Assembly: GCA_021443545.1 (NCBI GenBank)
Contig: JABUTU010000082.1
Coordinates: forward strand, 62,001 to 126,000
Origin: Marinilabiliaceae bacterium
GTDB taxonomy: Bacteria > Bacteroidota > Bacteroidia > Bacteroidales > Marinilabiliaceae
Reading direction: 5' to 3'
DNA length: 64,000 nucleotides
This document shows positions 17,625-27,294 of this stretch, piece after piece. Numbering within the stretch: position 1 is the first letter of the stretch; every line of letters begins with the position of its first letter. The notes under the pieces are model-generated. The model did no database searches. It was not told the origin of the DNA and saw only the letters and a list, made by a program, of their open reading frames with translations. Position numbers and translations under genes: made by a program.

Positions 17625-18938
17625 TTAAGCGTACATTGCAACGATAGCTTCGTAGAGCTCCTGCTTGCCAGAAGTCTGCTTTGGCTCGCCAACCTTCTTG
17701 CCGTATTCGTAAGCCTCTTCGAGAGTCATCTTGCCCTCTTCGAACTTCTTACCCATACCGCTGTCGAAAGAAGCATAGCGTTCAGCCTTCATCTTCTTGT
17801 ATGGAGACTCCTCAAGGAGTTTTGCCGCTGATTCGAGAGCACGAGCCATTGCGTCCATACCTGCGATGTGAGCGATGAAGATGTCCTCGAGATCTGTTGA
17901 GTTACGACGTGTCTTAGCGTCGAAGTTTGTACCGCCTGTGCCGAGACCGCCGCCACGGATAATCTCCATCCAAGCTTGAACGAGCTCGTACTGGTCGATT
18001 GGGAACTGGTCTGTATCCCAGCCATTCTGGTAGTCACCGCGGTTTGCGTCGATAGAACCGAGCATGTTGTTGTCAACAGCTACAGCGAGTTCGTGCTCGA
18101 ATGTGTGACCAGCGAGAGTAGCGTGGTTAACCTCGATGTTAACCTTGAAGTCATTCTCCAAGCCATGAGCCTTGAGGAATCCGATAACAGTCTCTGTGTC
18201 AACATCATACTGGTGCTTAGATGGCTCCATTGGCTTAGGCTCGATGAGGAAAGTACCCTTGAAGCCCTTAGAACGAGCGTAGTCACGAGCCATAGTCAAC
18301 ATTGTAGCCATGTGCTCTTTCTCACGCTTTTGGTCAGTGTTGAGAAGGCTCATATAGCCTTCACGACCGCCCCAGAATACATAGTTCTCAGCGCCGAGCT
18401 CGATACCAGCATCGATAGCGTTCTTGATTTGAACGATAGCGCGGGCAACTACATCGAAGTCAGGGTTTGTAGAAGCACCATTCATGTAACGGCCGTTACC
18501 GAATACGTTAGCTGTAGACCATAGGAGTTTGATGCCAGTCTCGTTCATCTTCTCCTTGAGGTAAGCAACGATAGCCTTGAGGTTCTTCTCGTACTCCTCT
18601 ACGCTTGCGCCCTCAGAGATGAGGTCGATGTCATGGAAGCAGTAGTAAGGAATGCCGAGCTTCTGCATAATCTCGAAGCCAGCGTCAGCTTTCTGCTTAG
18701 CGATTGAGAGAGCGTCAGAAGCCTGATTCCAAGGGAATGTCTTTGTGCCACCACCGAACTGGTCGCCACCCTCTGCGCAAAGTGTGTGCCACCATGCCAT
18801 TGCGAAGCGCAACCAATCTTTCATTGGTTTGCCCATGATTTTCTTTTCAGGGTCGTAGTAGTGGAACGCCATAGGGTTCTTGCTGTCTTTACCCTCGAAT
18901 TTGATCTTTTTGATCTCTGGGAAAAACTCTTTTGCCAT
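17625..18938 (-). CDS. xylA: Xylose isomerase
   Basis: XylA interconverts D-xylose and D-xylulose in the cytoplasm with divalent metal ions. The 437 aa protein is of the long (class II) type and shows the family landmarks [29 protein letters not shown] (metal-binding Glu region), [15 protein letters not shown] and [18 protein letters not shown]-like residues, followed by GSIDANRGD and WDTDQFP. It is last in the operon, 45 bases after xylB, and is followed by a strong terminator. Confidence 0.98.
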   Translation of the reverse strand: MAKEFFPEIKKIKFEGKDSKNPMAFHYYDPEKKIMGKPMKDWLRFAMAWWHTLCAEGGDQFGGGTKTFPWNQASDALSIAKQKADAGFEIMQKLGIPYYCFHDIDLISEGASVEEYEKNLKAIVAYLKEKMNETGIKLLWSTANVFGNGRYMNGASTNPDFDVVARAIVQIKNAIDAGIELGAENYVFWGGREGYMSLLNTDQKREKEHMATMLTMARDYARSKGFKGTFLIEPKPMEPSKHQYDVDTETVIGFLKAHGLENDFKVNIEVNHATLAGHTFEHELAVAVDNNMLGSIDANRGDYQNGWDTDQFPIDQYELVQAWMEIIRGGGLGTGGTNFDAKTRRNSTDLEDIFIAHIAGMDAMARALESAAKLLEESPYKKMKAERYASFDSGMGKKFEEGKMTLEEAYEYGKKVGEPKQTSGKQELYEAIVAMYA

Positions 18939-18983
18939 GTCTTAAAAAATTTGTATTAAGAATTGTGTTTATGTTATGTAGAT

Positions 18984-20471
18984 TTATGCTTTAGTCTTTT
19001 CGAGACGTGATTTCCACAGGTCGTACGCAGCAATGTACTTCGACTGATTTGCGGTGTCAGGCTCAATAACTCGAATCTTAGCGAGAGTGCTGAATGCCTC
19101 TTCGGCTGACTTGTAGATGCCTGCGCCGATGCCTGCGCCCTTAGCTGCGCCGAGAGATCCGTCAGTGTCGTACAACTCGATGGTCGCACCTGTAACAGCA
19201 GCCAGGGTGTCGCGGAAGATAGGAGATAAGAACATGTTGGCATTGCCTGCGTGTATTTTGCTTACCTTCATACCCATCTCTTCCATGATGTCTATGCCAT
19301 ACTTGAAAGAGAATACTATGCCCTCTTGAGCTGCTCGTATGATGTGGTTTTTATTGTGCGTATTGAAACTCAGACCTTGTATTGAGCAACCGATCTCTTT
19401 GTTCTCAAGCATGCGTTCTGCGCCGTTGCCGAAAGGAAGAACAGTGAGGCCTTCGCAACCAATTTCAACCTTAGTTGCCAATTCATTCATATCGTTGTAT
19501 GATATGCCTTCTGCAGCAATGTTGCGTTTCATCCATGAGTTGAGTATGCCTGTGCCGTTCACGCAGAGAAGGTGTCCGAGACGGATGTTGTCTTTTGCAT
19601 GGTTGACGTGAGCAAAAGTGTTGACACGGCTAAGTGTGTCGTAGTTGACAGTTCCGTTAACACCATATACGACGCCTGATGTGCCTGCTGTTGCAGCAAT
19701 CTCGCCTGGGTTGAGAACTCCCAAAGAGAGAGCATTGTTTGGCTGGTCGCCGCCTCTGTAGGTGACAGGAGTCCCTTCTGCTAATCCCAGTTCAGCGGCT
19801 GCTTTTGCATTGAGGTGTCCTTGGTCAGAGAACGTAGGACGAATCTCAGGAATGAAAGAGCGTGGAATCTTGTAGTAGTCAAGAAGGAATAGAGCAACGT
19901 CGTTAGTGTTGAAGTCCCACATCATACCCTCAGAAAGACCCGATATTGTGGTGCATATCTCGCCAGTCATTCTCATAGCGATATAGTCGCCTGGAAGCAT
20001 GATTTTGTCAATTTTCTCAAAAATAGCAGGCTCGTTTTCGCGAACCCATGCCAATTTTGAAGCGGTGAAGTTGCCTGGAGAGTTTAGAATATGAGATAGG
20101 CAGAGGTCAGAACCGAGTGACTTGAAAGCCTTCTCGCCATATGGTACAGCGCGTGAGTCGCACCAGATGATAGCTGGACGAAGAACGTTTTGTTGTTTGT
20201 CTACGCATACGAGACCATGCATCTGATAGCTTATGCCTATAGCCTTCACGTCAGAAGCCTTAGCTTTTGCTTCATTCATGATGAAATTGACGCTTAAACT
20301 AAGGTTCTTCCACCATTCGTCGGGCTCTTGTTCTGCCCAACCAGGTTGTTTTGCGATAATTGTTGCCTCCGTTTTTGGGAAAAAGGTAGTGGCAACGCAT
20401 TTGCCAGTCTCAATGCTGACTAAACTTGCTTTGACAGATGAACTGCCGACGTCTACGCCAAGAGTATACAT
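18984..20471 (-). CDS. xylB: Xylulokinase
   Basis: XylB phosphorylates D-xylulose to xylulose 5-phosphate, which enters the pentose phosphate pathway. The 495 aa FGGY-family kinase has the N-terminal phosphate loop GVDVGSSSVKASLV, GISYQMHGLV, WCDSRA, and the C-terminal ATP-binding part with AGNANMFLSPIFRD and DTDGSLGAAKGAGIGAG. It lies between the regulator gene (27 bases upstream) and xylA, so substrate and pathway are consistent. Confidence 0.97.
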   Translation of the reverse strand: MYTLGVDVGSSSVKASLVSIETGKCVATTFFPKTEATIIAKQPGWAEQEPDEWWKNLSLSVNFIMNEAKAKASDVKAIGISYQMHGLVCVDKQQNVLRPAIIWCDSRAVPYGEKAFKSLGSDLCLSHILNSPGNFTASKLAWVRENEPAIFEKIDKIMLPGDYIAMRMTGEICTTISGLSEGMMWDFNTNDVALFLLDYYKIPRSFIPEIRPTFSDQGHLNAKAAAELGLAEGTPVTYRGGDQPNNALSLGVLNPGEIAATAGTSGVVYGVNGTVNYDTLSRVNTFAHVNHAKDNIRLGHLLCVNGTGILNSWMKRNIAAEGISYNDMNELATKVEIGCEGLTVLPFGNGAERMLENKEIGCSIQGLSFNTHNKNHIIRAAQEGIVFSFKYGIDIMEEMGMKVSKIHAGNANMFLSPIFRDTLAAVTGATIELYDTDGSLGAAKGAGIGAGIYKSAEEAFSTLAKIRVIEPDTANQSKYIAAYDLWKSRLEKTKA

Positions 20472-20498
20472 TGTTATTTATTATATGTTTATGTCGAG

Positions 20499-21515
20499 TT
20501 ATAATGATTCCCGAATTATCATTTTGGAGGGTATGCAATGCTCTATATGTATCCCTTTCTTTACAAACTCTGCAGCCTCTTGCCCAAGAGTGTAAAAGTC
20601 AGTAGAGAACACTGTGATGCCTCTGTCGATGAATGGCTTCATTGGTGTCTCGTTGTACGAGATGAAACCTACGTCCTGCCCTACTTTAAACTTGTTGTCT
20701 CTGCATTGCTGGAGAAATCTTCCAAGGAGTCGGTCTGAAACAGAGATGTATGCCACACCTCGGCGGACAGCGAAATCCTCAGAGTTTTCTTCAACTAAGT
20801 AACGGATTTTCTCTTTCTTGCAGAAACATTCGAAAGCTTCTACTGATTGATGTGGATGCTGAGTGTATTCAGGGTATAAGAAGTGAATCTCGTCATACTT
20901 CTTTATAAGATGAAGCACACTGTTCAGACCATCGTAGAGAGATTTGCCAAAATCCTGATACAAAATGCTTGCGCCTTCTGGAACGTATATGTTCCAGTCG
21001 ATGACGAGAAGCTTTTGGGGCTCAAGAAGTGTCATTGTTGCCTTTACGGTGTCGTTCATAAATGGCATAATAATCCACTTTGTATACTTACCAAGACTCT
21101 CTTCTATCAGCTTGCGAAATATTTCAGGCTTGTAATGGTGAAAATTAACATCTGCAATGATGTTCTTTGGAAGATTCTTTGTCAGTGCATCGTACAGAAC
21201 CTCTTTGTACGCTTTGAAAGTGTCAAGTAAAACAAAAACCTTCTCTATCTGCTCCGAAATGTAGTATCCCTTGCTTGGCACACTTGAAATCGTGCCTTGC
21301 TCTTTTAGGATGTTGTATGCTTTGAATACGGTTTCGGGAGAGGCATTGATGTCGTTGGCAAGAACTTTTACGGACGGAAGCATGTCGCCCTTGTTGAGCC
21401 GTCCACCATTAATTGCAGATTGTATGGCATCAGCAACAACCATATACTTCGGCCCTTTTGTGGCGTTGTACTTCAAGATGTCTGAAGCGAGTGTATTGTT
21501 GTTAGCTTGTTTCAT
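20499..21515 (-). CDS. GntR-family regulator with LacI-like sugar sensor, probably of xylBA
   Basis: The 338 aa protein has an N-terminal GntR winged-helix domain (about residues 20-90, DAIQSAINGGRLNKGDMLPS and SPETVFKAYNILKEQG) joined to a LacI/periplasmic-binding-protein-type effector domain (about 100-335, ending in VGFISYNETPMKPFIDRGITVFSTD and a TxxxP-like tail). Hybrid regulators of this build are known in Bacteroidota sugar operons such as fucose. Being first in the operon with xylB and xylA, it most likely senses xylose or a derivative and regulates its own operon. That function is inferred from location. Confidence 0.85.
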   Translation of the reverse strand: MKQANNNTLASDILKYNATKGPKYMVVADAIQSAINGGRLNKGDMLPSVKVLANDINASPETVFKAYNILKEQGTISSVPSKGYYISEQIEKVFVLLDTFKAYKEVLYDALTKNLPKNIIADVNFHHYKPEIFRKLIEESLGKYTKWIIMPFMNDTVKATMTLLEPQKLLVIDWNIYVPEGASILYQDFGKSLYDGLNSVLHLIKKYDEIHFLYPEYTQHPHQSVEAFECFCKKEKIRYLVEENSEDFAVRRGVAYISVSDRLLGRFLQQCRDNKFKVGQDVGFISYNETPMKPFIDRGITVFSTDFYTLGQEAAEFVKKGIHIEHCIPSKMIIRESL

Positions 21516-21534
21516 ACTATACTGTTACGTATTG

Positions 21535-21566
21535 CAAAGATGGATTGTTTTTTTGTTATCTCCAAG
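21535..21566 (-). promoter_or_regulatory. Possible promoter of the xylose operon
   Basis: On the minus strand CTTG (21566-21563), 20 bases, then CATCTTTG (21542-21535). Each box has one mismatch to the consensus. Transcription would start about 14 bases before the regulator's start codon. The imperfect boxes suit a regulated promoter but the call is weak. Confidence 0.3.
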
Positions 21567-21790
21567 AGAAAGAGGATATTTTTTAGATATAATATTGTAA
21601 TGTGTTGATTTGTAGTGTGTAATATCTTTAGTGTGTAGAGTTAGTACTGTTATGCTCCGTACTGCTTCTCTGTATTAGTTGAATTGCTTTTTGTCTTCTT
21701 GTATGGCATATAATACTTCTTTGTTCAAAAAGCAATCTGTAGATTGGCAACCTTGAATCATTCAGAATAACACTTTTAGAACCCTTTAAA
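21567..21790. other. Intergenic region between the xyl and dcw transcription units
   Basis: About 220 bases between two divergent units without recognisable coding potential, tRNA fold or convincing hairpin. It precedes the MraZ-box-like repeats. Confidence 0.5.
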
Positions 21791-21791
21791 A

Positions 21792-21844
21792 TGGGGTGTG
21801 TGGGAGAAAATTTACAAAAAGTGGGTCGAAGTGGTTGCAAGTGG
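21792..21844 (+). promoter_or_regulatory. MraZ-box-like direct repeats
   Basis: Three GTGG units begin at exactly 10-base steps, 21821 (GTGGGTCGAA), 21831 (GTGGTTGCAA) and 21841 (GTGGAAGAAA). Two further TGGG units lie upstream at 21792 and 21801. In other bacteria MraZ binds TGGGN direct repeats separated by 5 bases just upstream of its own gene. Position and periodicity match that operator, and the boxes cover the -33 region of the predicted promoter, so autoregulation of the dcw cluster is likely. Confidence 0.6.
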
Positions 21845-21857
21845 AAGAAAAAGTATT

Positions 21858-21865
21858 TATCTTTG
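21858..21865 (+). promoter_or_regulatory. -7 box of the dcw operon promoter
   Basis: TATCTTTG is a perfect TAnnTTTG and lies 22 bases before the mraZ ATG. The upstream -33 position holds only TTGC within the GTGG repeats, which suggests a promoter modulated by MraZ. Confidence 0.55.
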
Positions 21866-21887
21866 AGCCGTTGAACTTTTAGACAAG

Positions 21888-22340
21888 ATGTCATCATTTA
21901 TAGGCGATTATACAGTTAAGATTGATGCGAAGTCCCGCATAGTCATGCCTGCATCCTTCAAGAGAGCATTGGAGGAGATGGGGCAAGATCGTCTTGTTGT
22001 TAAGAAAGATATATTTGAGGATTGTCTTGTTTTGTTGCCATATAGTGTGTGGGAGCGTCAGATGGAAGAGTTGAGGCAGAAGCTTAATGTGTACAATCGT
22101 GAGCATGCTCAGTTATTGCGTGAGTTCCAGAAGAATATGGCAGAGTTGACGTTGGATGCCAACGGACGATTTCTTTTGCCTAAACGGTTGGTTGATATGG
22201 CGAATATTGAGAAAGATGTGACTTTGTTGGGGATGGATTTACAGATTGAGTTATGGAATAGTGAATTGTATGCACAACAATCGAAAGCAATCTCGAGCGA
22301 CGCATTAGCGCAAATGGCGCAGACTATATTGGGGCACTAA
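21888..22340 (+). CDS. mraZ: Transcriptional regulator MraZ
   Basis: MraZ is a small AbrB-fold DNA-binding protein at the head of dcw clusters. The 150 aa protein has two tandem SpoVT/AbrB-like halves, IGDYTVKIDAKSRIVMPASF near the N-terminus and LTLDANGRFLLPKRLVDMANI around residue 90, each with the family's DxxGR/K-R-LP pattern. It is first in the dcw transcription unit and just behind GTGG direct repeats that are its expected binding site. Confidence 0.96.
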   Translation: MSSFIGDYTVKIDAKSRIVMPASFKRALEEMGQDRLVVKKDIFEDCLVLLPYSVWERQMEELRQKLNVYNREHAQLLREFQKNMAELTLDANGRFLLPKRLVDMANIEKDVTLLGMDLQIELWNSELYAQQSKAISSDALAQMAQTILGH

Positions 22341-22369
22341 GAGTGCCATCTACAGATATACATTTAACT

Positions 22370-23359
22370 ATGGGTAGGAAACAGAAAGAGATAAAGGTTC
22401 GCGATGCGGGAGTTCCTGTTGTTGCTATGAATGACGATAGGGAGCAGGTGTATCATGTGCCGGTTTTGCTGGGTCCTACGGTAGATGGTCTCAACATTCA
22501 GTCGAATGGTGTGTATGTGGATGTGACATTTGGAGGAGGAGGACATTCTCGAGAGATTCTTAGGCGGTTGGGCCCTGACGGACGTTTGATAGCCTTTGAT
22601 CAGGATGAGGAGGCGTTGCTAAATAAGCCTGATGACGATAGATTGACGTTGGTTCATCATAACTTCAAGTATTTGGAGCATTTCCTAAGGTATCTTGGTA
22701 TTGAGTATGTTGATGGCATTTTAGGGGATTTGGGTGTTTCGTCGCACCATTTTGATGATGCAGAAAGAGGATTCTCGTTTCGTTTTGATGCGCCTTTGGA
22801 TATGAGAATGTCGCAAGGTATGAAGAGAACAGCTGCAGATGTTGTAAATAATAGTGACGAGGGAGAGCTTGAGAAGATACTTGCTACGTATGGAGAAATT
22901 CAAAATGCCAGAAGAGTGGTTCAGACCATTGTAAGGCGTAGAGTACATTCGGGAATAAATACTACTGCGGAGTTGAGGGAGATAGCGGAGCAACTTGTTG
23001 CCCCGCAGCTTCAGAGCAAACTGCTTGCTCAGTTATTCCAAGCATTGAGGATAGAGGTTAATGGTGAGATGGAGGCGTTGAGCAGTATGCTACGGCAGTC
23101 GGTGAGGGTTCTCCGTCCAGGAACAGGCAGACTCAGTGTGATAGCTTATCACTCGTTAGAGGATAGGATGGTAAAGAATTTGATAAAGAGTGGTGACCCG
23201 ATGGCAGCCGAGCCTTCGCAGGATATCTATGGTCAGGTTGAAGTCCCATTTGAAGCAGTCACGAGAAAAGCTGTAGTGCCCGACAAGGAAGAGATGGAGA
23301 GAAATCCCCGTTCGAGAAGTGCAAAGTTGCGAGTAGCATGTCGAAAAGATAAAATATAG
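22370..23359 (+). CDS. rsmH: 16S rRNA (cytosine1402-N4)-methyltransferase
   Basis: RsmH (MraW) methylates C1402 of 16S rRNA using S-adenosylmethionine. The core shows YHVPVLLGPTVDGL, the SAM-binding VDVTFGGGGHSREIL, GILGDLGVSSHHFDDAERGFSFR, DMRMSQ and the C-terminal VIAYHSLEDRMVK and RSRSAKLRV. The start is uncertain: 22370 gives 329 aa, a GTG at 22343 gives 338 aa, and an ATG at 22427 (MNDDREQVYHV) gives 310 aa, closest to the usual family length. It follows mraZ in the operon. Confidence 0.95.
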   Translation: MGRKQKEIKVRDAGVPVVAMNDDREQVYHVPVLLGPTVDGLNIQSNGVYVDVTFGGGGHSREILRRLGPDGRLIAFDQDEEALLNKPDDDRLTLVHHNFKYLEHFLRYLGIEYVDGILGDLGVSSHHFDDAERGFSFRFDAPLDMRMSQGMKRTAADVVNNSDEGELEKILATYGEIQNARRVVQTIVRRRVHSGINTTAELREIAEQLVAPQLQSKLLAQLFQALRIEVNGEMEALSSMLRQSVRVLRPGTGRLSVIAYHSLEDRMVKNLIKSGDPMAAEPSQDIYGQVEVPFEAVTRKAVVPDKEEMERNPRSRSAKLRVACRKDKI

Positions 23360-23369
23360 TAGACGGATT

Positions 23370-23669
23370 ATGATAAATATTCAGAAGATACGCAAGCAGT
23401 TTAATGTGCCAAGTTGGATGACATGGCGTTTTATGCTTTATTTGGCAGGTTTAATGTTCTTGTATATAAATAATGTGCTATTAGTGAATGACCACATAAG
23501 AGAGGTCGCGATGTTGAAGAAAGAACTTGATGCGTTGATGTATGAAAGGATTCGAACCTCTTCTGAACTGATGGATATGAGTAAGCAGAGTGAGATACTT
23601 CGACGAATTGAATCGGAGCATCTCAATCTTCACGAACTGACCGAGCCTCCGAGACAATTGAAAAATTGA
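23370..23669 (+). CDS. ftsL: FtsL-like division protein
   Basis: This is a 99 aa single-pass membrane protein with a short cytoplasmic N-terminus, one membrane helix (about 23-41, FMLYLAGLMFLYINNVLLV) and an external coiled coil (about 43-80). Size, topology and place between rsmH and the division transpeptidase gene identify it as FtsL-like, a scaffold of the FtsQLB complex that activates septal wall synthesis. Sequence conservation in this family is low, so the call rests on topology and context. Its stop overlaps the next gene. Confidence 0.8.
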   Translation: MINIQKIRKQFNVPSWMTWRFMLYLAGLMFLYINNVLLVNDHIREVAMLKKELDALMYERIRTSSELMDMSKQSEILRRIESEHLNLHELTEPPRQLKN

Positions 23670-25804
23670 TTTTAGCGTGTGTAGTGGAACCGATTAAGAG
23701 TAAAATATGGAGAAGGACGATACTAATAGGAGCAGGTATTCTACTCCTACTGCTTTATATTGTTGTTGTTTTTACTAAGACTAAGATAACAAAGGGACCA
23801 GCTGCGCAGGAGGTGATTAATTCGAAGCGTAATAAAGTTATAGAAGCAAAGAGGGGTGATGTGCTGGCTGTTGATGGAAGGAAGTTAGCTTGTTCGATAG
23901 CTGAGTATACCATATATATGGATCCTTGTGCCGATGGATTGACCGATGAAACGTTTAATTCAAATATAGCACAACTTTCCACACAGCTTGCTGGATTTTT
24001 CAAGGATAAGTCTGCTGAGCAATATAGAAGGGAAATCAGCGAAGCTCGCGTAAAAAAACGCCGTCATATAAGTTTAACACCTAAGGGCCGTCATTTAAGT
24101 TTGTATGAGAAGGATCAGGTTAAGTCGTTTGCGATACTTAATCGCGGTGCTAACCGCGGAGGCTATATAGAAGAAGAGAGAGGAGCAAGGTCGCGTCCAT
24201 TTAAGATATTGGCGTCCCGTACTGTGGGAGATTTGTTTGCCGACAAGGAAAAGGGGGGACGAGTAGGAATAGAACAATCTTTTGATGAAGAACTGAGGGG
24301 TGTCAATGGAGTAGGAAATCTAATAAATGTTGGAGGAAGATGGCTTGAGAGGATAGAGACACCTGCAGAGAATGGTTTGGATGTGCATACTACCATAGAT
24401 GTTGACATTCAGGACGTTGCTGAGCACTCCTTGATGCAGCAGCTTAAGAAGTTTGATGCTGAATATGGAGTAGCTCTTTTGATGGAGGTCAAGACGGGAG
24501 CTGTTAGGGCAATAGTGAATCTGCATCGTTCATCGGAGGGAAAATATAGCGAGGAGTATTACAATTATGCAGTTGGTAATTTGTCGGAACCAGGATCGAC
24601 GTTTAAGTTGGCTACTGTCATGGCTCTTCTTGAAGATGGATATGTCTTGCCCGAGGATACGATTAACACCTTCAAGGGCACATACAAGTTCTATAATTGT
24701 GAGATGAAAGACTCCAATAAGGAGGGACATGGCCTGATAACAGTGGCTGAGGGCTTTGAGGTATCTTCGAATATAGCCTTCTCGCGTCTTGCAATGAAGT
24801 ACTACAAAGATAATCCACAACGTTTTGTGGATAGGCTGAGGACTTTCGGTCTGTGCGATTCCTTGTGTTTGGATGTTAAGGGAGAGCAGTCTACTGACAT
24901 GAAGGATTATGGAGAGTCGACATGGTCGGGAACAACATTGCCATGGATGTCTATTGGTTATGAGGTAAGACTTACGCCTATGCAGTTACTGACGTTCTAT
25001 AATGCAGTTGCAAATGGAGGAGTTATGATGCGTCCAATGTTGGTTCAGAGCTTGGATAGGAATGGCGCACCAGTCAAAACTTTCCGTCCGAAGGTGCTTA
25101 GGAGCAGCATTGCATCATCCTCTACCATACGTAAGGTTAAAGAGATGCTTAAGGGAGTTGTAGAGAAAGGAACAGCAAAGAATATAAGTAATACGCCATA
25201 TAAGATAGCAGGAAAGACAGGAACTGCACAGATAGCAAGAGGAAAGGGCGGTTATGGTGGTGACAATAGCCCGAAGGATTATCTCGCCTCTTTTGCAGGT
25301 TTCTTTCCTGCGGACAAGCCGATGTATACCTGTGTTGTCATGGTCTCTGGTCCAAAATACAATTTCTATGGTAATGTTGTGGCTGGAAGTGTTTTCAAGG
25401 ATATAGCAGACCGTGTCTATGCAGCGGAATACAAGAGAGGTCATTTTGACGAGGAGCCAAGGGTCGAAAAAAGTGATGCCATGCCCTATTCAAAAGGCGG
25501 AAGAAGAGAATATACAGATAAGGTTTTAAGAGATATTCGAGTTCCTCATAATAATCCAGATAATACTACAGACTGGGTTTCGACGAAGGCAGAGAATTCA
25601 TCTGTAAGTGTCTCTTCAAAACCTATAGTTGCTGGTATTATGCCAGATGTCAGGGGAATGGGTGCAGCTGACGCTGTCAACATTTTAGAGAGTTCAGGCC
25701 TTAGAGTGCGTCTGAATGGGTTTGGTCATATTAGAACTCAGTCTATTGCTCCAAATGAGAGGGTAGTCAAAGGTATGACTGTAGCACTTGATTTAGGATA
25801 TTGA
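23666..25804 (+). CDS. ftsI: Division-specific transpeptidase FtsI (PBP3) with PASTA domain
   Basis: FtsI crosslinks septal peptidoglycan. It has an N-terminal membrane helix (about 17-37), a PBP dimerisation domain, and a transpeptidase domain with all three active-site motifs: Ser311-T-F-K, Ser367-Ser-Asn369 and Lys517-Thr-Gly. A C-terminal PASTA domain (about 650-712, MPDVRGMGAADAVNILESSGL) is present. No ATG occurs before the membrane helix: the start is the TTG at 23666, which overlaps the ftsL stop by four bases, or a GTG at 23684. The 712 aa length is normal for Bacteroidota. Confidence 0.95.
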   Translation: MILACVVEPIKSKIWRRTILIGAGILLLLLYIVVVFTKTKITKGPAAQEVINSKRNKVIEAKRGDVLAVDGRKLACSIAEYTIYMDPCADGLTDETFNSNIAQLSTQLAGFFKDKSAEQYRREISEARVKKRRHISLTPKGRHLSLYEKDQVKSFAILNRGANRGGYIEEERGARSRPFKILASRTVGDLFADKEKGGRVGIEQSFDEELRGVNGVGNLINVGGRWLERIETPAENGLDVHTTIDVDIQDVAEHSLMQQLKKFDAEYGVALLMEVKTGAVRAIVNLHRSSEGKYSEEYYNYAVGNLSEPGSTFKLATVMALLEDGYVLPEDTINTFKGTYKFYNCEMKDSNKEGHGLITVAEGFEVSSNIAFSRLAMKYYKDNPQRFVDRLRTFGLCDSLCLDVKGEQSTDMKDYGESTWSGTTLPWMSIGYEVRLTPMQLLTFYNAVANGGVMMRPMLVQSLDRNGAPVKTFRPKVLRSSIASSSTIRKVKEMLKGVVEKGTAKNISNTPYKIAGKTGTAQIARGKGGYGGDNSPKDYLASFAGFFPADKPMYTCVVMVSGPKYNFYGNVVAGSVFKDIADRVYAAEYKRGHFDEEPRVEKSDAMPYSKGGRREYTDKVLRDIRVPHNNPDNTTDWVSTKAENSSVSVSSKPIVAGIMPDVRGMGAADAVNILESSGLRVRLNGFGHIRTQSIAPNERVVKGMTVALDLGY

Positions 25805-25825
25805 AATAGAAAAATTGTTACTGAA

Positions 25826-27280
25826 ATGATACTGAAAGAACTGATAAAAGCATTGCCAGAAGAACCTCAGGTGTTTGGTTCTTTGGAAGTTGATATTGAG
25901 GATATCGTCTTTGATAGCCGCAAGGCTGTTAAAGATGTTCTCTTTGTAGCGCAAAAAGGAGAAAAAGTGGATGGCCACGACTACATTGGCAAAGCCTATG
26001 AGCAGGGGTGTAGGGCATTCCTATGCGAGCAAAAGCCAAATAAAGCAATTTTAGAAGCTACAGTTATAGTAGTGAATGATAGCCATTTAGCGTTAGGTTT
26101 ATTAGCCTCTTATTTCTTTGGTGAGCCATCTAAGAAAATGAAGTTAGTTGGCGTGACTGGTACAAATGGAAAGACAACTACCGCGACGCTGCTATATAGG
26201 CTTTTTTCCTCGATGGGGCATAAATGTGGGCTCTTCTCTACCGTTGCTAACTATATATGTAACGATAAGGTTGACGCAACGCACACAACGCCAGATGCTG
26301 TAGAGCTGAATCGTCAGATGCGCAAAATGGTTGATTTGGGTTGTCAGTATTGTTTTATGGAGGTAAGTTCCCATAGTGTCGTTCAACATCGTATTGCAGG
26401 CTTGGATTTTGATGGTGCCATCTTTACCAATATAACTCATGACCACCTTGATTACCATAAGACATTTGCAGCTTACATTCAGGCAAAGAAGGCTTTCTTT
26501 GATGGATTAAAACCTACAGCTTTTGCCCTAACCAATATGGATGATAAGAATGGCATGGTGATGTTGCAGAATACGGTTGCAGAGAAGAAGAGTTATTCGC
26601 TTCGCTCATTGGCTGATTTCAAAACAAGTATTGTAGAGCAGGGCTTTGAAGGGACGTTGTTGAATATGAACGGACAAGAGGCTTTTATGCTCTTTGTTGG
26701 TAAGTTCAATGCCTACAATCTTACTGCCATATATGGTGCTGCATGTTTACTCGGATTGGATAGCAAGGATGTACTAAGAGTCTTGAGTACTCTTACTCCT
26801 GTCGATGGACGTTTTGAGACAATTCGCTCAAAAGATAATAAGACAGCAATTGTCGATTATGCACACACGCCTGATGCTTTGATGAATGTGATTTCGACAA
26901 TCAATGAGATACGCAAGGAGAGCCAGAATCTGATATGTGTAGTGGGTTGTGGAGGAGACAGAGATAAGACGAAAAGGCCCGTGATGGCACGAGAGTCAGT
27001 GAATGGTTGCCAAATAGTTATTCTTACATCAGATAATCCTCGTTCAGAGGAACCTCAGGATATCTTGAATGATATGTTGGCAGGATTGGATGATAAACAA
27101 AAACGGCAGGTTATTACTATAGCTGACAGGCGAGAGGCTATCAAGACAGCATCAAGACTGGCAAAGCCTGGAGATATTATACTGATAGCAGGCAAGGGTC
27201 ATGAGACCTATCAGGACGTAAAAGGAGTGAAGCATCATTTTGACGACCGCGAGGAAGTTCGTGAGGCATTTAAATATTAA
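25826..27280 (+). CDS. murE: UDP-MurNAc-tripeptide synthetase MurE
   Basis: MurE adds the third amino acid of the peptidoglycan stem peptide. The 484 aa Mur ligase has the ATP loop GVTGTNGKTTTATLL, the carbamylated-lysine region with QAKKAFFDGL, YAHTPDAL, and the motif SDNPRSEEP, in which DNPR marks specificity for meso-diaminopimelate. It follows ftsI by 21 bases and precedes mraY; murF is not in this cluster. Confidence 0.96.
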   Translation: MILKELIKALPEEPQVFGSLEVDIEDIVFDSRKAVKDVLFVAQKGEKVDGHDYIGKAYEQGCRAFLCEQKPNKAILEATVIVVNDSHLALGLLASYFFGEPSKKMKLVGVTGTNGKTTTATLLYRLFSSMGHKCGLFSTVANYICNDKVDATHTTPDAVELNRQMRKMVDLGCQYCFMEVSSHSVVQHRIAGLDFDGAIFTNITHDHLDYHKTFAAYIQAKKAFFDGLKPTAFALTNMDDKNGMVMLQNTVAEKKSYSLRSLADFKTSIVEQGFEGTLLNMNGQEAFMLFVGKFNAYNLTAIYGAACLLGLDSKDVLRVLSTLTPVDGRFETIRSKDNKTAIVDYAHTPDALMNVISTINEIRKESQNLICVVGCGGDRDKTKRPVMARESVNGCQIVILTSDNPRSEEPQDILNDMLAGLDDKQKRQVITIADRREAIKTASRLAKPGDIILIAGKGHETYQDVKGVKHHFDDREEVREAFKY

Positions 27281-27294
27281 ACTAATTAAATCAA

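Noticed and set aside
17976-18524. 182-codon open frame opposite xylA
   Set aside because: Antisense shadow caused by the codon use of xylA; no recognisable protein.
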